Shown: positions 1-12,205 of the stretch, in pieces
Layout of the letters: each line of letters begins with the position of its first letter
How positions within the stretch are numbered: the first letter of the stretch is position 1
Assembly (NCBI GenBank): GCA_022496205.1
Contig: WTXD01000003.1
Span: 992,001 to 1,056,000, forward strand
Source: Gloeopeniophorella convolvens
Taxonomy: Eukaryota; Basidiomycota; Agaricomycetes; Russulales
Direction: 5' to 3'
Length of the DNA stretch: 64,000 nucleotides
Made by a program: the position numbers and the translations under genes
Notes under the pieces: generated by a model
Seen by the model: the letters and a program-made list of their open reading frames with translations, nothing else
What the model was told of the DNA's origin: nothing
Database searches by the model: none

Positions 1-310
1 AATGCGTGAATATGGCGGCGGCGCGCAAGCTCAAGGAGGGCGTACCCCACGGTTTGCGACGAGGATCTTCGTGAGGGGTCCACCATGGCCTGCAGACTTG
101 CGGCGCATGGTCTGGATGGAGTGGACCGGGGTGCCCGGCACGCTGGGCGTGGCGGCGAATATGGGGGCGAGTCTGGGGGGATGGAGGCTGGACATGATGG
201 GGTCCGATGGGGAGCCGGCGAGCGACGAGGAGAGGGCTTATATAGTTGGTTGGGGGGCGTCTGTGCGTAATCCCGATGGGACGGTGAGTATGTATGCGCG
301 TGCCAAGTGA
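1..310 (+). CDS. Possible 3' end of an unknown protein-coding gene
   Basis: An open frame runs into the window from the left edge and ends at TGA 308-310. After a possible splice acceptor (AG at 94-95) it reads about 70 residues, including motifs such as RMVWMEWTGVPG and EERAYIVGWGASV, which have the mixed composition of a real protein rather than GC-rich shadow. I do not recognise the family, and the upstream part lies outside the window. An ATG at position 2 exists but is probably internal. It could equally be chance open frame. Confidence 0.25.
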   Translation, partial: MREYGGGAQAQGGRTPRFATRIFVRGPPWPADLRRMVWMEWTGVPGTLGVAANMGASLGGWRLDMMGSDGEPASDEERAYIVGWGASVRNPDGTVSMYARAK

Positions 311-851
311 CGGGTGAGGTTACGGGAGCGCTGGTGCTTCGTATAAACTCCTGGGGAACTGCGAGCGGTGCGGTGAGCAAGTGGTGGGGATGGACAAGGC
401 GGAGCGTCGCGGTAAGTGGCCAATCGAGCACTACTTGAATCTATCCATCAACTTATCGCCATTCCGGATTTAGTGCGGTTATCGCATCTTATCCCCCCAA
501 TCCTTGGCCACGTGCCATCGCGAGATCATCCTTTCGTCCGCATCTCTCTTCGCACCCGGGCCACTCCTTCCAACGCACACATGTAAATATATCGCGCGTC
601 AACCTTCTCGACCGAGTAGCCAGCGCATCGCGCTCACCGGTCGGTCCCAGGCTGGCAGGCCCATTATGTCGTACCATTGTCCACAGCACCCATACGTAAC
701 TCGCGTCGCACGCACCACTGGGATCGCCCCAAGACGAGGATGAATGATCTCTGATTCGTCTATCTGTATGTTAAGCGTCTGATAGGCCACGCCAGCGCTG
801 ACGCTGAACCCGGAACCACATAAAAGTCCGTGTCCGCAGGGCTAAGCCTGG
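311..851. other. Intergenic, no gene seen
   Basis: This stretch lies between the possible 3' end on the left and the 3' end of the GDP-mannose transporter on the right. Short open frames on both strands have no coding character. It presumably holds two 3' untranslated regions. Confidence 0.5.
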
Positions 852-2452
852 CTAAGACTTCCGGCTCGACATGGGTATAATCGACTCTGGCTTCGCCGCG
901 CTCTCTGCCTTCTTCTGGTTATTCTTTGCGATTGCGTACACGATCCCCGCAAAGAAGCCCACAGTCACAGCCGAGACAGATCCAAAGGTAACTGGGTCCC
1001 CAAAGAAGATCATCCCCGATGCAGCCACGGGTAGCTTGTTCAGCGCCCCGGTCATGCTATAAAGGCAACCGCCATCGTCAGCACATACACACACGTTTGC
1101 ACAATCAGGCCATCATACTGACCTGTACGTCGTGCTGCTAGTCACGCGGATACACCACGCCGTCGTATATGAAATCCCAACCGCGGCCGCGCCCGAGAAC
1201 GCGATGGCGAACAGAAGCAGGTTGCGGGTCTCAGGCGGGCTATCCGAGATGAATGAGTGACGTGTGAGCCCCTCTCATCCGCCGGTGAAAGCACTGCGGG
1301 CATACGCACAAGTTGCGGTTGAGGTTGTCCGAGCCCCAGTCCTCGGCGACGAAGGAGAACAGGAGCAGGACGGGAATCGACAGCAGGTTGTTGTAGAACA
1401 TCGAATCCCAATCGGAGAAGCCCGTCACCTTGATTCGCTTGCGCATGGCCAAGACCTGCCAACAATGGTATCAGTGACATCCTGCCAACCTATCAGAACG
1501 GCTCACGTAGGCAGCGCTCGTGAGGCAGTTCGCGAACATCCAGAAGTACCCTGGATTGAGGGTGGTGACCGCACCAGCCACAGAACCCACACCGGGTGGG
1601 AGCGGCTTGTTGGACGAATCGCTCCAGGCTGCAATGACGGAGGAGATAACCTACGCAACCAGTGAGCATACAGCATCTATCTTATCAGCACTCAACCCAC
1701 GCACCATGAAACCGAACGAAACTAGCGTCAACCCTGTGACGCGCCCGCCGAACCATATAACTTCCCCATATGCCTACGCATTGCGGTCAGCCCCGTTGGC
1801 AACCACCGCACCAACCGCTCCCACGCACAATGAGGATGATAGTCAAGTTTTTGAATATAGTGTACACAGGGATAGTCAGGAATTGCTGTAGGTGCACGCG
1901 TTGTCAGCCCGCCGCCCAACTACACACACCGCAGAGACTTACCAGGCTCTTGGAGCCCGTGTAGATGACGCTCACGAGCAGGAAGCTGATAGGGAACCAC
2001 GCCTTGGCGTCGCCCGCGTCAAAGCTCCGGAACGAGATGATCCCGAGGCGCTTCACCACGAGCACGCACAGGACGCAGACGGTCGACTGGATGCACAGCA
2101 GGAGGAAGTTCATCGAGAAGTTGCGCCCTGAGACGACGTACTGCGCACCCGCGCCATGCATTAACACACAACACACCGCAACGTCACCCAAGACGACGGG
2201 AAGGACGCACTTTGTTGACCACAGTCATGAGAATGGACGCGATGCAGTAGCACGCGATCGACAGGGCTAGTGTGCCAAGCGCAACGTGTGAGCAGCCCAG
2301 CACCGACGCCGACACAGAACAGCACACGCACTCGCCGACGACGCCAGTGGCTCTTTCACGCTCCCCGTCGCGACAGCCTTGCGGAGCTCGACCGCATCCT
2401 GCTCCTCTAGTGACACATTCTTGTACTCCCCGCGGTCCTTTGCGGAGGCCAT
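852..2452 (-). CDS. VRG4: GDP-mannose transporter (Vrg4/Gmt family)
   Basis: This is the Golgi antiporter that imports GDP-mannose for lumenal mannosylation. Splicing about seven short introns by eye gives a multi-pass protein of roughly 380-400 residues. The N-terminal segment [19 protein letters not shown] is cytosolic. The first membrane segment ends MTVVNK and joins [18 protein letters not shown], the typical start of the second helix. Then come [20 protein letters not shown] and [16 protein letters not shown]. Near the end the nucleotide-sugar recognition motif GALNK is intact, followed by the final helices and a polar tail ending MSSRKS. These blocks are diagnostic of the Vrg4 family. 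The first intron is clear (AAA|GTGCGT to GCAG|TACGTC, about 2140-2208). Start ATG is 2450-2452 and stop is 852-854. Confidence 0.93.
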
Positions 2453-2923
2453 GGCGAACGACGATGGTTCTAATTAAGCCGCGCGGCGCAGCGGTACGGG
2501 TGTAGATAACGAGTGAAAAGTGCCGAGAGGCTTGAGTCTAGGTGGCGAGAAATCGTGAGGGGGGCGGCGGCGGGGTTGAGAGGGAGGAGGAGGAAGAGGA
2601 AAGACGCTGAAAAAAGGCAGCGGGGAGCGGTGACCGTGATCGTATTGGGCGCAGCGCCTATTCGAGTCCTTGGCGTCGACAGTTTCACGTCAGATTGAAG
2701 CCACGTGTAGGTTACTATACCCTCGCTTCGCGCTTCACAATCTATCGCACCGCGTCCATGGAGAAAACAAGATAGGATAGGAACGGGCACAACATGAAAA
2801 GACGCTACTACTGTACTATGTGTGGGGAACTGTGACTGCCGCGGCGAAGGAGAGAGAGATAGTGATGGGTCCATGCATCGCGCGCTCGCGCACGCAACGC
2901 TGCGCTCGCCCGCTCGCGGCGAA
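2453..2923. other. Intergenic: transporter promoter and sorting-nexin 3' region
   Basis: This region holds the promoter of the minus-strand GDP-mannose transporter and the 3' untranslated region of the sorting nexin gene, also on the minus strand. I see no separate gene in it. Confidence 0.5.
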
Positions 2924-5183
2924 TCATCGCCCGTTGATCGTGGCCGTCGAGTCTCGCCTCGTCGTTGACGGCCCAGCGCCGGGCGTGGCCGCCGCGCCGG
3001 TGCGCTCAGAGGGTATCTTGTTGGGATGGTCCGGGATCTTCGAGATCTCCTTCTTCGCCTCCTCCCAAGCTTCCAGGTTCTGAGAAGAGCTTCTCCGTCA
3101 GACAGTTTATTAGCCAGCGCAGCGCCCGTGCCGCACCTTCTTGCACCACTCGCGGTGGCTGCGCGCCATGCTGATCGACATCTCGCGCAGATCTGCGACC
3201 TTCTGGCGCTGGAAGCGGTCCAGGTCTGCCTGGATAGTCGAACTAGCGTACTTGAGGTCCTGCGCCGAGAGGTGCAGCGCGTCTTCCAGCTGGGATAATG
3301 CATCATGACGTCTGAGCTGTTAATCTAAGAAAACGTAACCAAGGCGCGTACCTGTGAGATTGTCTCTCTCGTCTTGCTGATCCCGTTCCGCCGCGCCGAC
3401 TCAGGGTCCGCGTCTATCATCCCTTGAATCGTATAGCCCAGCGCACTGAGGAAGCCCATCCCCGGCGCCCTCCGCTTGACAGGGCTTGGCCCTGGATGCG
3501 GCGGAAGGAACGCCGACGCCGGGTTCTCGTTCTGCTCCTGTGCGTCCTCGCCTCCTGCTTCCGCACTAGCCCCATGCGCGTCGACCCCGTCAGGCGAAGT
3601 AGGGCTGCTGCCGCCAGCGCTCGCGGAGATAGAACGCGCGCGGCCATGGTTGAGAGCCTCCTCGAGCCGCTTGGCTTCCCGCTCGCTCTTCTCGAGCTCG
3701 GTGAGCGACTCGCGGCGTGCCTCGAGCGCGTCCTGTGTCATCTCCAGCTGCACGTGTTTCTGGTGGCGATACACGAGCAACTTCTTGATAATGGCCGCGA
3801 ACTGGGCGTACTCGTGCAGGGGTTCTTGCCAGTTTTGCTCGAGGTCTTGCAGCTATGCGGGATGACGGGGCGCCGATAAGTGATGCGTCTAATGCAGACA
3901 AACGGACCTACAAGGCGTGTCGTGGTCATGTAAGTTGCGTCGATTGCTTGGCCAGTCTTCTCGACTGCGGACGCAAGCTCGCCACCCTCATTCAGACTGA
4001 ATCCATTCCATACGGCACCCAACTCCATATGGTCTTGGGCGTAATCTGAAGGGTACGTGAACAATTGTACGGACAGACGACGGAGCCACAAGCAAGGTAC
4101 TGGCATAGGTGGGCGGGGTGGTTTGAACTTACCTGACCAGCGCTTCATCGTCCTCCTAGTGACCTTCTCCATTGGCCCACTTAAATGCGCCGCGAACTTG
4201 TTCGTGAACACCTCCGAATCTAAGAATCGCTGGTCTGGCCTACGCAACGGGTGCGCTGGCGACGGGTTCGGCAGCGCTTGGTACGCAGGCGATGCGTTGG
4301 GGTCGGTCGGGCTGTGCGCGGGCGCCTTGAGGATGTTCTTCGGGAGCTGCGAGATCGGTGGCGAGTGCAACACCTCCGTCTACAGCAGCCAGCACCCCGC
4401 TCAGAGGACGTACTATTCACACTGCGAGGGGAGTGACGCACCCACGACACCTCGCCGTCGAGGAACCGGTGGAACACATGCTCGTTCGAGATGATGGGGT
4501 GGCGCGCAATGCGGTTCAGGAACGTCTGTAGCATGCGCTTGCGACGTGCGATCATGGCGAGGTCCTCGCGCGCCTTGCCCTGCTTGATAGCGTAGTCGCC
4601 GATCGTCTGCTTCGAAGGGATAGGAGGGATGATCAGCGTCGGGTACAGCTTCGAGAGGTTGAGGCGCAACGACTCGAAGTCGGAGTAGCGGTGGCGAGCC
4701 TCTGCGTTCTGAAGTGCGCGGGGGGATTCAGTCAGGTGTAGAATCTGTGTGCGCTGGGGATGCACTCACGCCTGAGTGGATGACATAGGTGATGTACGGC
4801 GAGGTCGCGTTCTCGCTGGTCTTCTGTGCGTCCGTGATCTATCAAGTGCACATGCCACTCAAAGTCAGATCCGTGGACAGTCCCCGGGGATAGCTGGCAC
4901 GCACCGAGATCTCGACGTCCTCGCCCGAATGCAACCACTGATCCCGGAGACAGCAGAAGTCGCTCTTGGGCGCCGGAGCTCGGGGAGAGTGTCCAGAACC
5001 CTGCGAGGGAATAGCGCTACGCGTTGGCGACTGGGGCTCAAACTGTGGAGGAGAGGACGGTAGGGTGACGGTGTGGCTTGGAGGCGTGAAGGGTGCGGAG
5101 ACGTCCACATGCGAGTTGGAGGAGGCAGATGAGAGCGGCGGGTCTGCCGTCGAGAAGGGGTTCTCATCTTCGAAAGGTTCCAT
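2924..5183 (-). CDS. Sorting nexin, Snx41/Atg20 family
   Basis: This is a PX-BAR protein that binds PI3P on endosomes and, in yeast, acts with Snx4 in recycling and selective autophagy. The N-terminus is disordered and Ser/Pro-rich (MEPFEDENPFSTADPP). The PX domain follows: ITDAQKTSENATSPYITYVI, then EARHRYSDFESLRLNLSKLY, LIIPPIPSKQTIGDYA and RRKRMLQTFLNRIARHP, with the phosphoinositide-binding Arg-Tyr and the Pro-rich loop present. The C-terminal half is the helical BAR-like region (FTNKFAAHLSGPMEKVTRR; LLVYRHQKHVQLEMTQDALE; a GMGFLSALGYTIQGMIDADP block; AHREWCKKNLEAWEEAKKEI), interrupted by a low-complexity loop, as is typical of Snx41/Atg20. Introns are short. Start ATG is 5181-5183 and the frame ends at TGA 2924-2926. 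I cannot separate Snx41 from Atg20 by eye. Confidence 0.88.
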
Positions 5184-5666
5184 AGTCTTTCAGCGATTGC
5201 CTCGGAAGAGAGTCTGCGCACAGAGGTGTTGGGTGGACGAAAGGGGAAGTGTTGGGAAGGGCTGATGGTGCCCAAGTGAGACAAGGATGCAGCTGGCCAC
5301 AATACAGTGCACGGGTAGACAGGTGCAGTTCCGCGGAATCCAGTCAATCAGTTATCGCGAGCGCTGTGTCCTCGCCGTTAGTCGAACCGCCAGTTGCGAG
5401 CTGCAGAGGGAACGAGGATGACCGGGGCGTGAAGCAAGTCGCACTGGTTGTTGACCGCGTCACTCGGCCAGCTTCGTTTCCTCTTTCGGACAAACCACTT
5501 AGCCGCTCTGCTGCGGACCTCTTCGCCTTCACGCTCGCTCCTCAAAAATTCTCGCAAGCGACAAGCTTACATGTACCGAAACATGCGTGGTGACAGAGGC
5601 CAGAGGAGAGCGAAAATATACCAAAGAGATAGACAGCGACGTGGACGTCTATACAAGTTTGGGGCT
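5184..5666. other. Intergenic between sorting nexin and Bfr2 genes
   Basis: This is the upstream region of the sorting nexin gene (minus strand) and the 3' flank of the Bfr2 gene (also minus). Open frames here are short and show no protein-like blocks. Confidence 0.5.
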
Positions 5667-7833
5667 CTAGCCAAAGACTCTGAATCCCTTGAGAGCCTCG
5701 GCTGAGAGCTCTGGCCCGGTCGGTTGATCCTCGTCCATCTCATCGTCTAGCACACCCGCCCCTTCAAACCCTTTTCCAAGCAACGAGGCGAACAGTTCGT
5801 CAATCTGTGCCTCGTGCCACGCACCCTTCGGAAGGGGGACCGGAACCATAAAGTTCTGCATCTTCTCGTGGACTTCGTACCTGCCATGATGCCACACAAA
5901 GTGGGTATAAGAACCAGCATGCCGGAATGCGCTCCCCGAAATACACGCACCGAAGCTTGCGCCCCTTGCTCGCCTTGGTGTCCACCGTTTTCTTCGCCTT
6001 TTTCTGCCGCTGGCTCGCCATCCAGTCCTCGTCGCGCCCCGCGCCGCCACCGCCCTTGGCATCGATGACATCGCGGAGTAATTGCTGATAGAAGTCTGTG
6101 TCGTCGAACGCCTCCACGTCCTCCTGATCCCCCGCGCCTTCCCCAGAGCCATCAGCGTTGGGCACCCCAGAACCATGCGCGAGTGTCACGCGAGCATCTT
6201 TGCCCCTTTTCAGGCGCGTACGCGCCAGGAGTGCTGGCCACTCATTCTGGAGCAATTCCTCCACCTGCGCGCCGACGCTCTTTACGCCACCCGCCGGGTT
6301 GCCCGCCTGCGAGAACTTCTTGCGCGACGCAGGTAGCAGCGCAGATGGCGCGACCGCCGCAACCTTGGCTGACCATTTCGCGAGCGTGTGCGTGAGATGT
6401 ACGTGGTACCTGTGTACACATCGGGCGTGTGAGCAATAGCGTCCGGCAAGACACAATTCAGACATGACGAAATGGCATCAGCACGATCGGAAACGCCTGA
6501 CCGACCCCTAAAGCCGCTGGAGCCCAACGAAGCACTCGTGGAGACCAGGTGGAGGGCCCAGAAAAATCAAAGAGAATGCTCACGCATGCTCGAACCCCGC
6601 CGCGTCTTCGCTCGCTTCCCTGATTAAGGCGACATAATCACGATCTCCATTATCGATCTCTGCGGATGCGTCGCGCCGCCCCTCTTCGTGCCCTTCTTGC
6701 ACACGGCGCCGCTTCCGCGGGCGCCATTGCACGTCCTCGTCCGCCTCGATGAGTTCCTGTCGCCCACAAACGTAATAAGTAAGCCGTCTGCTGACCTCAC
6801 ACTGACAAGCGATAAGGGGGAAAACGCACGTCACGCAAGGTGGATAATTCATCGACAAGCGCGAGTGCTTCCCCGAGCAGCGCGTGCTGTGCCTCAAGGC
6901 AACGCTTGTGCGACGTAAACTCGGATATCTGGGTGGGCTTCGAGAGGAATAAGCAATAAGTCAGATCGGCGGAGTGTCAAATTGTAGAACAAGAGCGAGA
7001 GGTTTATGCAACATACGGGAGGGAGTCGATTAGACGCCGTGACAGATTTCTGTAGGCGAATGCGGGCGTCAAGCAAGCTGTCCCACAAGCTCTGAAAGAA
7101 ACTGGGATAAGTAATAAAACATGATGAAAGAGACGCATACATACCAGTTGCTTGGATACTGCTTTCCCTTTCGTCCTGTCCTCATCGCGCCTCTTACGTA
7201 TCACGTTGGACAGGTCGTTTTCAAGACCTTCGTTGTCTTCGCGTGCGGCTGTAGCAGTTCGCGGAGGGGGCACTTCTTCGCCCTCATTGTCGTCCTCAGC
7301 CTCACTTGGTGACGAAATCTCATCATCATCGTCTTCGTCTGAGCTGGCTTCGCTCGCGGAGTTCCGCGACTCGGGATCACTGTGCCCAGAAAATTCTTCA
7401 TCGTCTTCTGTGCCAAGAGCATTCTCCTCTGCTAGCTGTTTCCGGGACGTCTTGACGCCGATGTATTTCGGGTCTGAGATACTATCCTGTTGACGACGAA
7501 GGGACGAGGGTCTATAAATCACGTTGAGCTACAGGAGAGCTAGTGGGAAAGCAGTGCACACCCGACTTCAAGGTAGTGCTCCCGGGCTTCTACTGCACCC
7601 TCGTAGGGTGCAGGGGAGCCGCGTCGGTCGTCCTCAGGATCAACATCTGACCAAAAGTGCAAGAATGATGGTGAACACGGGACCAAGAGGTGATAAAATA
7701 AGAAGCCCACCTACGGGAGTGGGCTCGTCTAGCTCGGCAATCTGTTGTGCGAGCGACAGGCCTGTGTGAAGGACGTGTGTCAAAGGGGAATACGTCGGAA
7801 AAACGAGTGAGAACGCGTACGATGGTTAGACAT
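5667..7833 (-). CDS. BFR2: Bfr2/AATF (Traube) ribosome biogenesis protein
   Basis: This is a nucleolar small-subunit processome factor needed for early 18S rRNA processing. A four-codon first exon (MSNH) splices at an Arg codon to LSLAQQIAELDEPTPV, then VDPEDDRRGSPAPYEGAVEA and an acidic stretch (DEEFSGHSDPES; SSDEDDDDEISSP). The AATF leucine-zipper-like region has SLWDSLLDARIRLQKSVTAS and EFTSHKRCLEAQHALLGEAL. The C-terminal TRAUB domain is clear: DFYQQLLRDVIDAKGG, then KKTVDTKASKGRKLRYEVHE and KMQNFMVPVPL. The protein ends AEALKGFRVFG. The KASKGRK-(I/L)-RY block is the hallmark of this family. It is tandem on the same strand as the sorting nexin gene and divergent from the acidic protein gene at 8605. 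Confidence 0.9.
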
Positions 7834-8604
7834 GGCAGAGAGCAACGGCAGCGCGCCACAAAGACCGTCGGAGAGCCCGAGACGCGACCGAGCCTCCGTT
7901 CGAAGACCTGATCAAAAGATTAAAAGTTTTAGTTGCCACCATGTGCGTCGATCGGGACGAGGCGAGGATGATGGGCTTACGAGTAGTGCTGAGAGTGAGC
8001 AGTAAAAAGAGCAGCGAGCGTGTGGTACAGGCTAATAAAAGGAGATGCGCGCGCCAGAAGCGGTTTCTGTACGACAGCGTCGACAGTCTGGGCTTTGCAG
8101 AGAAGGAATGGGGGCGCTGGGGTTAGGGTCAGAGAAATGAGGCCACGTGCCAGAAATGATGCGGGAGGCGAATTTATACAGTTGGTGACGGCGATGTGAG
8201 CTTCCTTTCTTTCTCTCAAACGCCCTCCGGGCTTTGATACTTTGCTGCATCTCCAATCCTTCAATCTGGAACCTCTTCAGACTCCCTCATGTTCATTCGT
8301 TCCAAAACATGGCCAAAAGTACTTCACAATGTGCGTCGTTTTCTCCCGGTAACTCCATTTTTCTCCCGTTCGATCTTCCGGAATCCCGGTGTTGGCTGGC
8401 CTCATGCAAACCGACTCAGCGGCCCTTCCTGACCTCCTCGAGGCAGCGACAATTTGTATTTCCGGTCTGCTATGCCATCACTTCGTTCTCTCCCCTCCCA
8501 TCTTATACCGATTATCTCCCCCCCTCCCTTCCATCTAACCTCGCTTGTCCTCCTTCCACCGCTTACATCCTTCATTAGCTCGCCAAAGCAAACAGACTCC
8601 CGCA
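7834..8604. other. Divergent promoter region
   Basis: This 771 bp region separates two divergently transcribed genes, Bfr2 (minus) and the acidic protein (plus). The right half becomes C/T-rich just before the ATG at 8605, as expected of fungal promoters and leaders. No gene is seen. Confidence 0.5.
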
Positions 8605-11338
8605 ATGTCGCCTCCTCACGCCTATACCACAGGCGTAATCTCATCTATGCACCATTCAGACGACGAAGACGACGACATCTGCCCTATATGCGAGGGCGCT
8701 TGCACGTGCAACAACAACAAACTTGCCCCTCCCGTTGCTGTCCCCGTCGCGTCTACCAGTCGTCAGACCCACACCCAAATTCCACTACAATCCCTCAGCT
8801 CCCCTCCCATCCCTACGCACCCTGTCACCGCGGCACCGTTAAAAATAAAACTCACCATCCCCGCCACCCTTCTCGCACGCGCTCGCCTGTCCACCTCGAG
8901 TGCACTTCCGCCTACCATCAAGAAATTCACCAAAAGTCACAGCCAGGCCAAGCGCCTCGGCCGCCCTGCAAAAGCGGTCGCGCGTGCGTCTCCCTACGCA
9001 TCTCCACCCTCCCAAAAGAGAGTCAAGAGTGCTCCCAAATCCAAATTCAAGGGCAAAGGCACGACCGGAAAGCCGTCGAAGCGGAAAGTGACGGTTGGGA
9101 GCGACGATGACTACACGCCGAACGGGGCCGACACCGCGGCATTACGCAGGAGTCACAACTCTGACGCTGATGGTCTTGTGACAGCCTTCAGTTCATTTGT
9201 ACGCGACCAGGACGACACACCTTTCCCCACATTCGTCTCCGCGGACGAGTCATCGTCTGTCGAAGAGAGCTCGGCGGGTTCTAGTTCGAGCGACTCTGAA
9301 GAGTCTGATCTCACCGACTTTTCCGATTCATCGATCGAGGCCGAGGAAGAGAATTACATCCTGAGGCAAGAGCAGCAACGCGCACATGCTCACGACAAAG
9401 CTCGCGTAAAGCGCGAGTTGCTTGGCGATGGCGTGATGAAGAGGAAGGAACTCCGGAACGACTGGGAGATCCACTCTCGGAAAAAGAGCGTCGGGCCGAG
9501 TGACGATGAGATGGACGTTGATAGCGATGAGACGGAGGACGAGGCGGAGGAGGGGGTCGAAGAAGCGGATGGCAACGGCGAGGACGACGAAGACGAGGCC
9601 GATGGGAGACCGACGCGTGGATCGTACGCGGGCATCGGCACGGGTTGGTCGGACGACGAGTCGAGCTTCGACGCCGATCTCTTCTTGGCCGGCCTCAGCG
9701 ATTCGGATTCCGGTCCGGATCTCCCTTCCCTTCCAGATCAGGGAGCCGCGACTGCCGACGGAGACGACTCTTCCCTCGAGCTCGACCCCACCTCGCTTGC
9801 TCACGGCGTATTCGAGATTACTGAGGGCTGGGACGGCTCAGTCATCTTCACCAACGGACTTCAGGATGGTCAGGGCCTGCTCGACTGGGACTTCGAGGCC
9901 AATGCCGCTCAGCTCCTGATCGAGGCTGCCGCAATCTCCGAGGCCAGCTCTGCCTCGGATACTGACATCCGGATGTCCGATGGTGAAGGCGACATGGGCG
10001 ACAGTGAAGACGCGGACGACAGTCTGGAGGAGGTCGAGAGTAATGATGGTGACACGACGGAGGAAGAGCTCGTCGATGAGCGTGGGTTGCCCACAGCCCG
10101 TGCCATGCGACTCTTCCGACCGCCAGTGACTCCGCTCTCTTCTATCAATCCGCTCTCCACCATGAGCCCCGGGCCACGTGTCCAGGATGTATTCTCCCAC
10201 CAGTCGCCCAAGCCCTCAGACATTCTTGCTGGCCGCGGCTTCGGCGACGACGACGAAGAAGACGCACCAGAACCGCCGATGAGCGAAATTGGTAGCATTA
10301 TCCTCAGCGCTTCATCCGATCGAGGAACGCCCCGCTTCCCACTCATGGGGATGTTCGAGGCTTCGAGCAGTGATTTCCTTCGTCGTGCGGTCATCGACGG
10401 ATCTTGTCATGACGCTCCTAGTCCGTTCCAGAGGACTCGTCGACGCCGCCTCTCCGAATCCGTTTCAGCTCGAAGCATCAGCAGAGTGCGTTTCAGACCC
10501 TCAACTTCCATTCGAGCTTGACCACTAACGTTAGTTTCTTACTTCGTAGGGTCGCGGCAGATCTCAATCGTTATCTCACGCTTCCAACGCCATGTCGCCT
10601 ACACCCTTTGGCATTGTCCTCCCAGCCCTCTCGGACAACCCCACTTTGCCCACCTCACCCGATCTCCCTCTTACCGAGCCCATACGCTTGGATGACGTCC
10701 TCGACACCTCCATCCTTGATTCCGACCCTATCGACGCGCCGTCAACTCCTGTCAAGTCCTACAGCATCATAGGCGAGCCGGACACCAGCGCAACTGAGGA
10801 CGGTGGACATCATCTCCAGAGCCTTGATCGCTGGGATCGCATCCCTATGGGCACTTTCCGTCGCACGCGAGAAATCGGTCCTCTCAGCGACGGCCCAAGT
10901 GATCTCACCTTCGGCGGCGCCATCCGCAGCAGCCCATTCAGCGGCGTGTGGCCATCCGACAGGAACAGCAACCAAGAATCAGGTTCGCCGTCGAAGAAGG
11001 GCAAGGGGAAGAAGAATCGCTCCCAGAACCGCATGGGTGTGGTTATCTCCCCTGTCATCATGCCTGTGCGTGACCGCGATGGCGACCACACGCCGACCGG
11101 TCATGCCTCGGGCCAGAACAGTCACAATCCTCTGCACTCCAAGTCGCGCAAGGACAAGGAGTCGCGCAGAGACAAAACGCTCAAGCGCAAGAGCTTGATG
11201 GGCACCGCAACTGGCCGGCGCCCTCCACAGTACTTCCATAACCACGGGCATCACCCTAACGCCAAAGGGCGCGCATCGGGTAGCATGCAGCGCGCCGGGT
11301 TCTTCAGCGGTGGCTCAGTTCCTCCCCTGAATCTCTAA
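8605..11338 (+). CDS. Unknown large acidic, Ser-rich protein with a small Cys cluster
   Basis: Two exons (8605-10485 and 10550-11338, phase-0 intron) encode 889 residues. I do not recognise the family. Residues 26-35 form a cysteine cluster, C-x2-C-x3-C-x-C (CPICEGACTC), with the spacing seen at the end of the zf-4CXXC_R1 zinc finger of CDCA7-type proteins; this is resemblance of spacing only. Basic nuclear-localisation-like stretches follow (KRLGRPAKAVARA; KSKFKGKGTTGKPSKRK). The middle is strongly acidic (Asp/Glu/Ser tracts), with structured-looking islands such as SYAGIGTGWSDDESSFDAD and WDGSVIFTNGLQDGQGLLDW. The C-terminus is basic and Gly/His-rich. A nuclear, chromatin or transcription role is plausible from composition alone. 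An upstream in-frame TTG at 8545 is not used here because ATG 8605 is the first ATG in frame. Confidence 0.8.
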
Positions 11339-12205
11339 GTGCGCTGCGTTGAGTCGCCGCGCACAGTCAGTCTGGTACTGCGTTGTCTTGTCCTGATTGC
11401 ATTTGCATTGCATCCAGTCTCGTCGATCACAGCTTCCCCGTCACCAGCTCGTCGCTTTCTATGTTTCAATATATCGTCCCCCCCTCACTCATGTCCGCTC
11501 ATCGTTTGTCTTTCATGTCTCTGTCCCCGTTTACACCATCCCCCATCCCCTGCCTGACCCCCTACCAATTGCTTTTATCCCCCATCATTTTCCCCATGCG
11601 CCTGGTCACTTCTCTGATGTTACATCAAGCCCCTTGCACCCTCACCCCTCTTATCCTAACGACGATGACCACCTCATTGTATCCCACATCCACGACCCCC
11701 CCTTGTCATTCTATCACATGCTTCGTCATTCTGTTTATCTTGATCCTTATCCTGTAATTGCCGCCAGTGTGTAAAAAGGGCAGCTTGTTGCTACGCGTAG
11801 GTCCCACGAAGTGCAATAAAAGTGACGTTTTCTAAGCATCATAAGCTTGTTTGAACGACGGTTTCTCTTCTCAATCCCCATGGCCCTGACGCGTCGTAAT
11901 CATGCGAGTCTTCTGCGCCGGGTCTAGTGTATGTACGCATCGCGTATCATAGCACTCCGAGCGGAATCATACCGGGAGGTCCTAAGATGAAATCACGCGA
12001 AAAATGCGCGACGCGCGAAGACATGTTCTGACAGCGCCAGAAGGACGAAGACTGTATTGCAGAGGGTCGAGATCGTCGCGTATCATTGCAAAGGCGCTTC
12101 CGAATAAGCCACGTATCACGTGCACTCTCGCCTCAACTCAATCCACAACTTCGTCCAAGACCTTCTTGCCCTGCCCCGCAAGGACCCAGCCACCGCACAG
12201 CGACG
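11339..12205. other. Intergenic with C/T-rich 3' region
   Basis: The first 400 bp is a pyrimidine-rich trailer of the acidic protein gene, with a polyadenylation-like AATAAA at 11815-11820. The remainder is the upstream region of the Hsk3 gene. No coding signal is seen. Confidence 0.5.

Noticed and set aside
8545..8604. A longer acidic-protein start at 8545.
   Set aside because: The codon there is TTG. ATG 8605 is the first ATG in frame.
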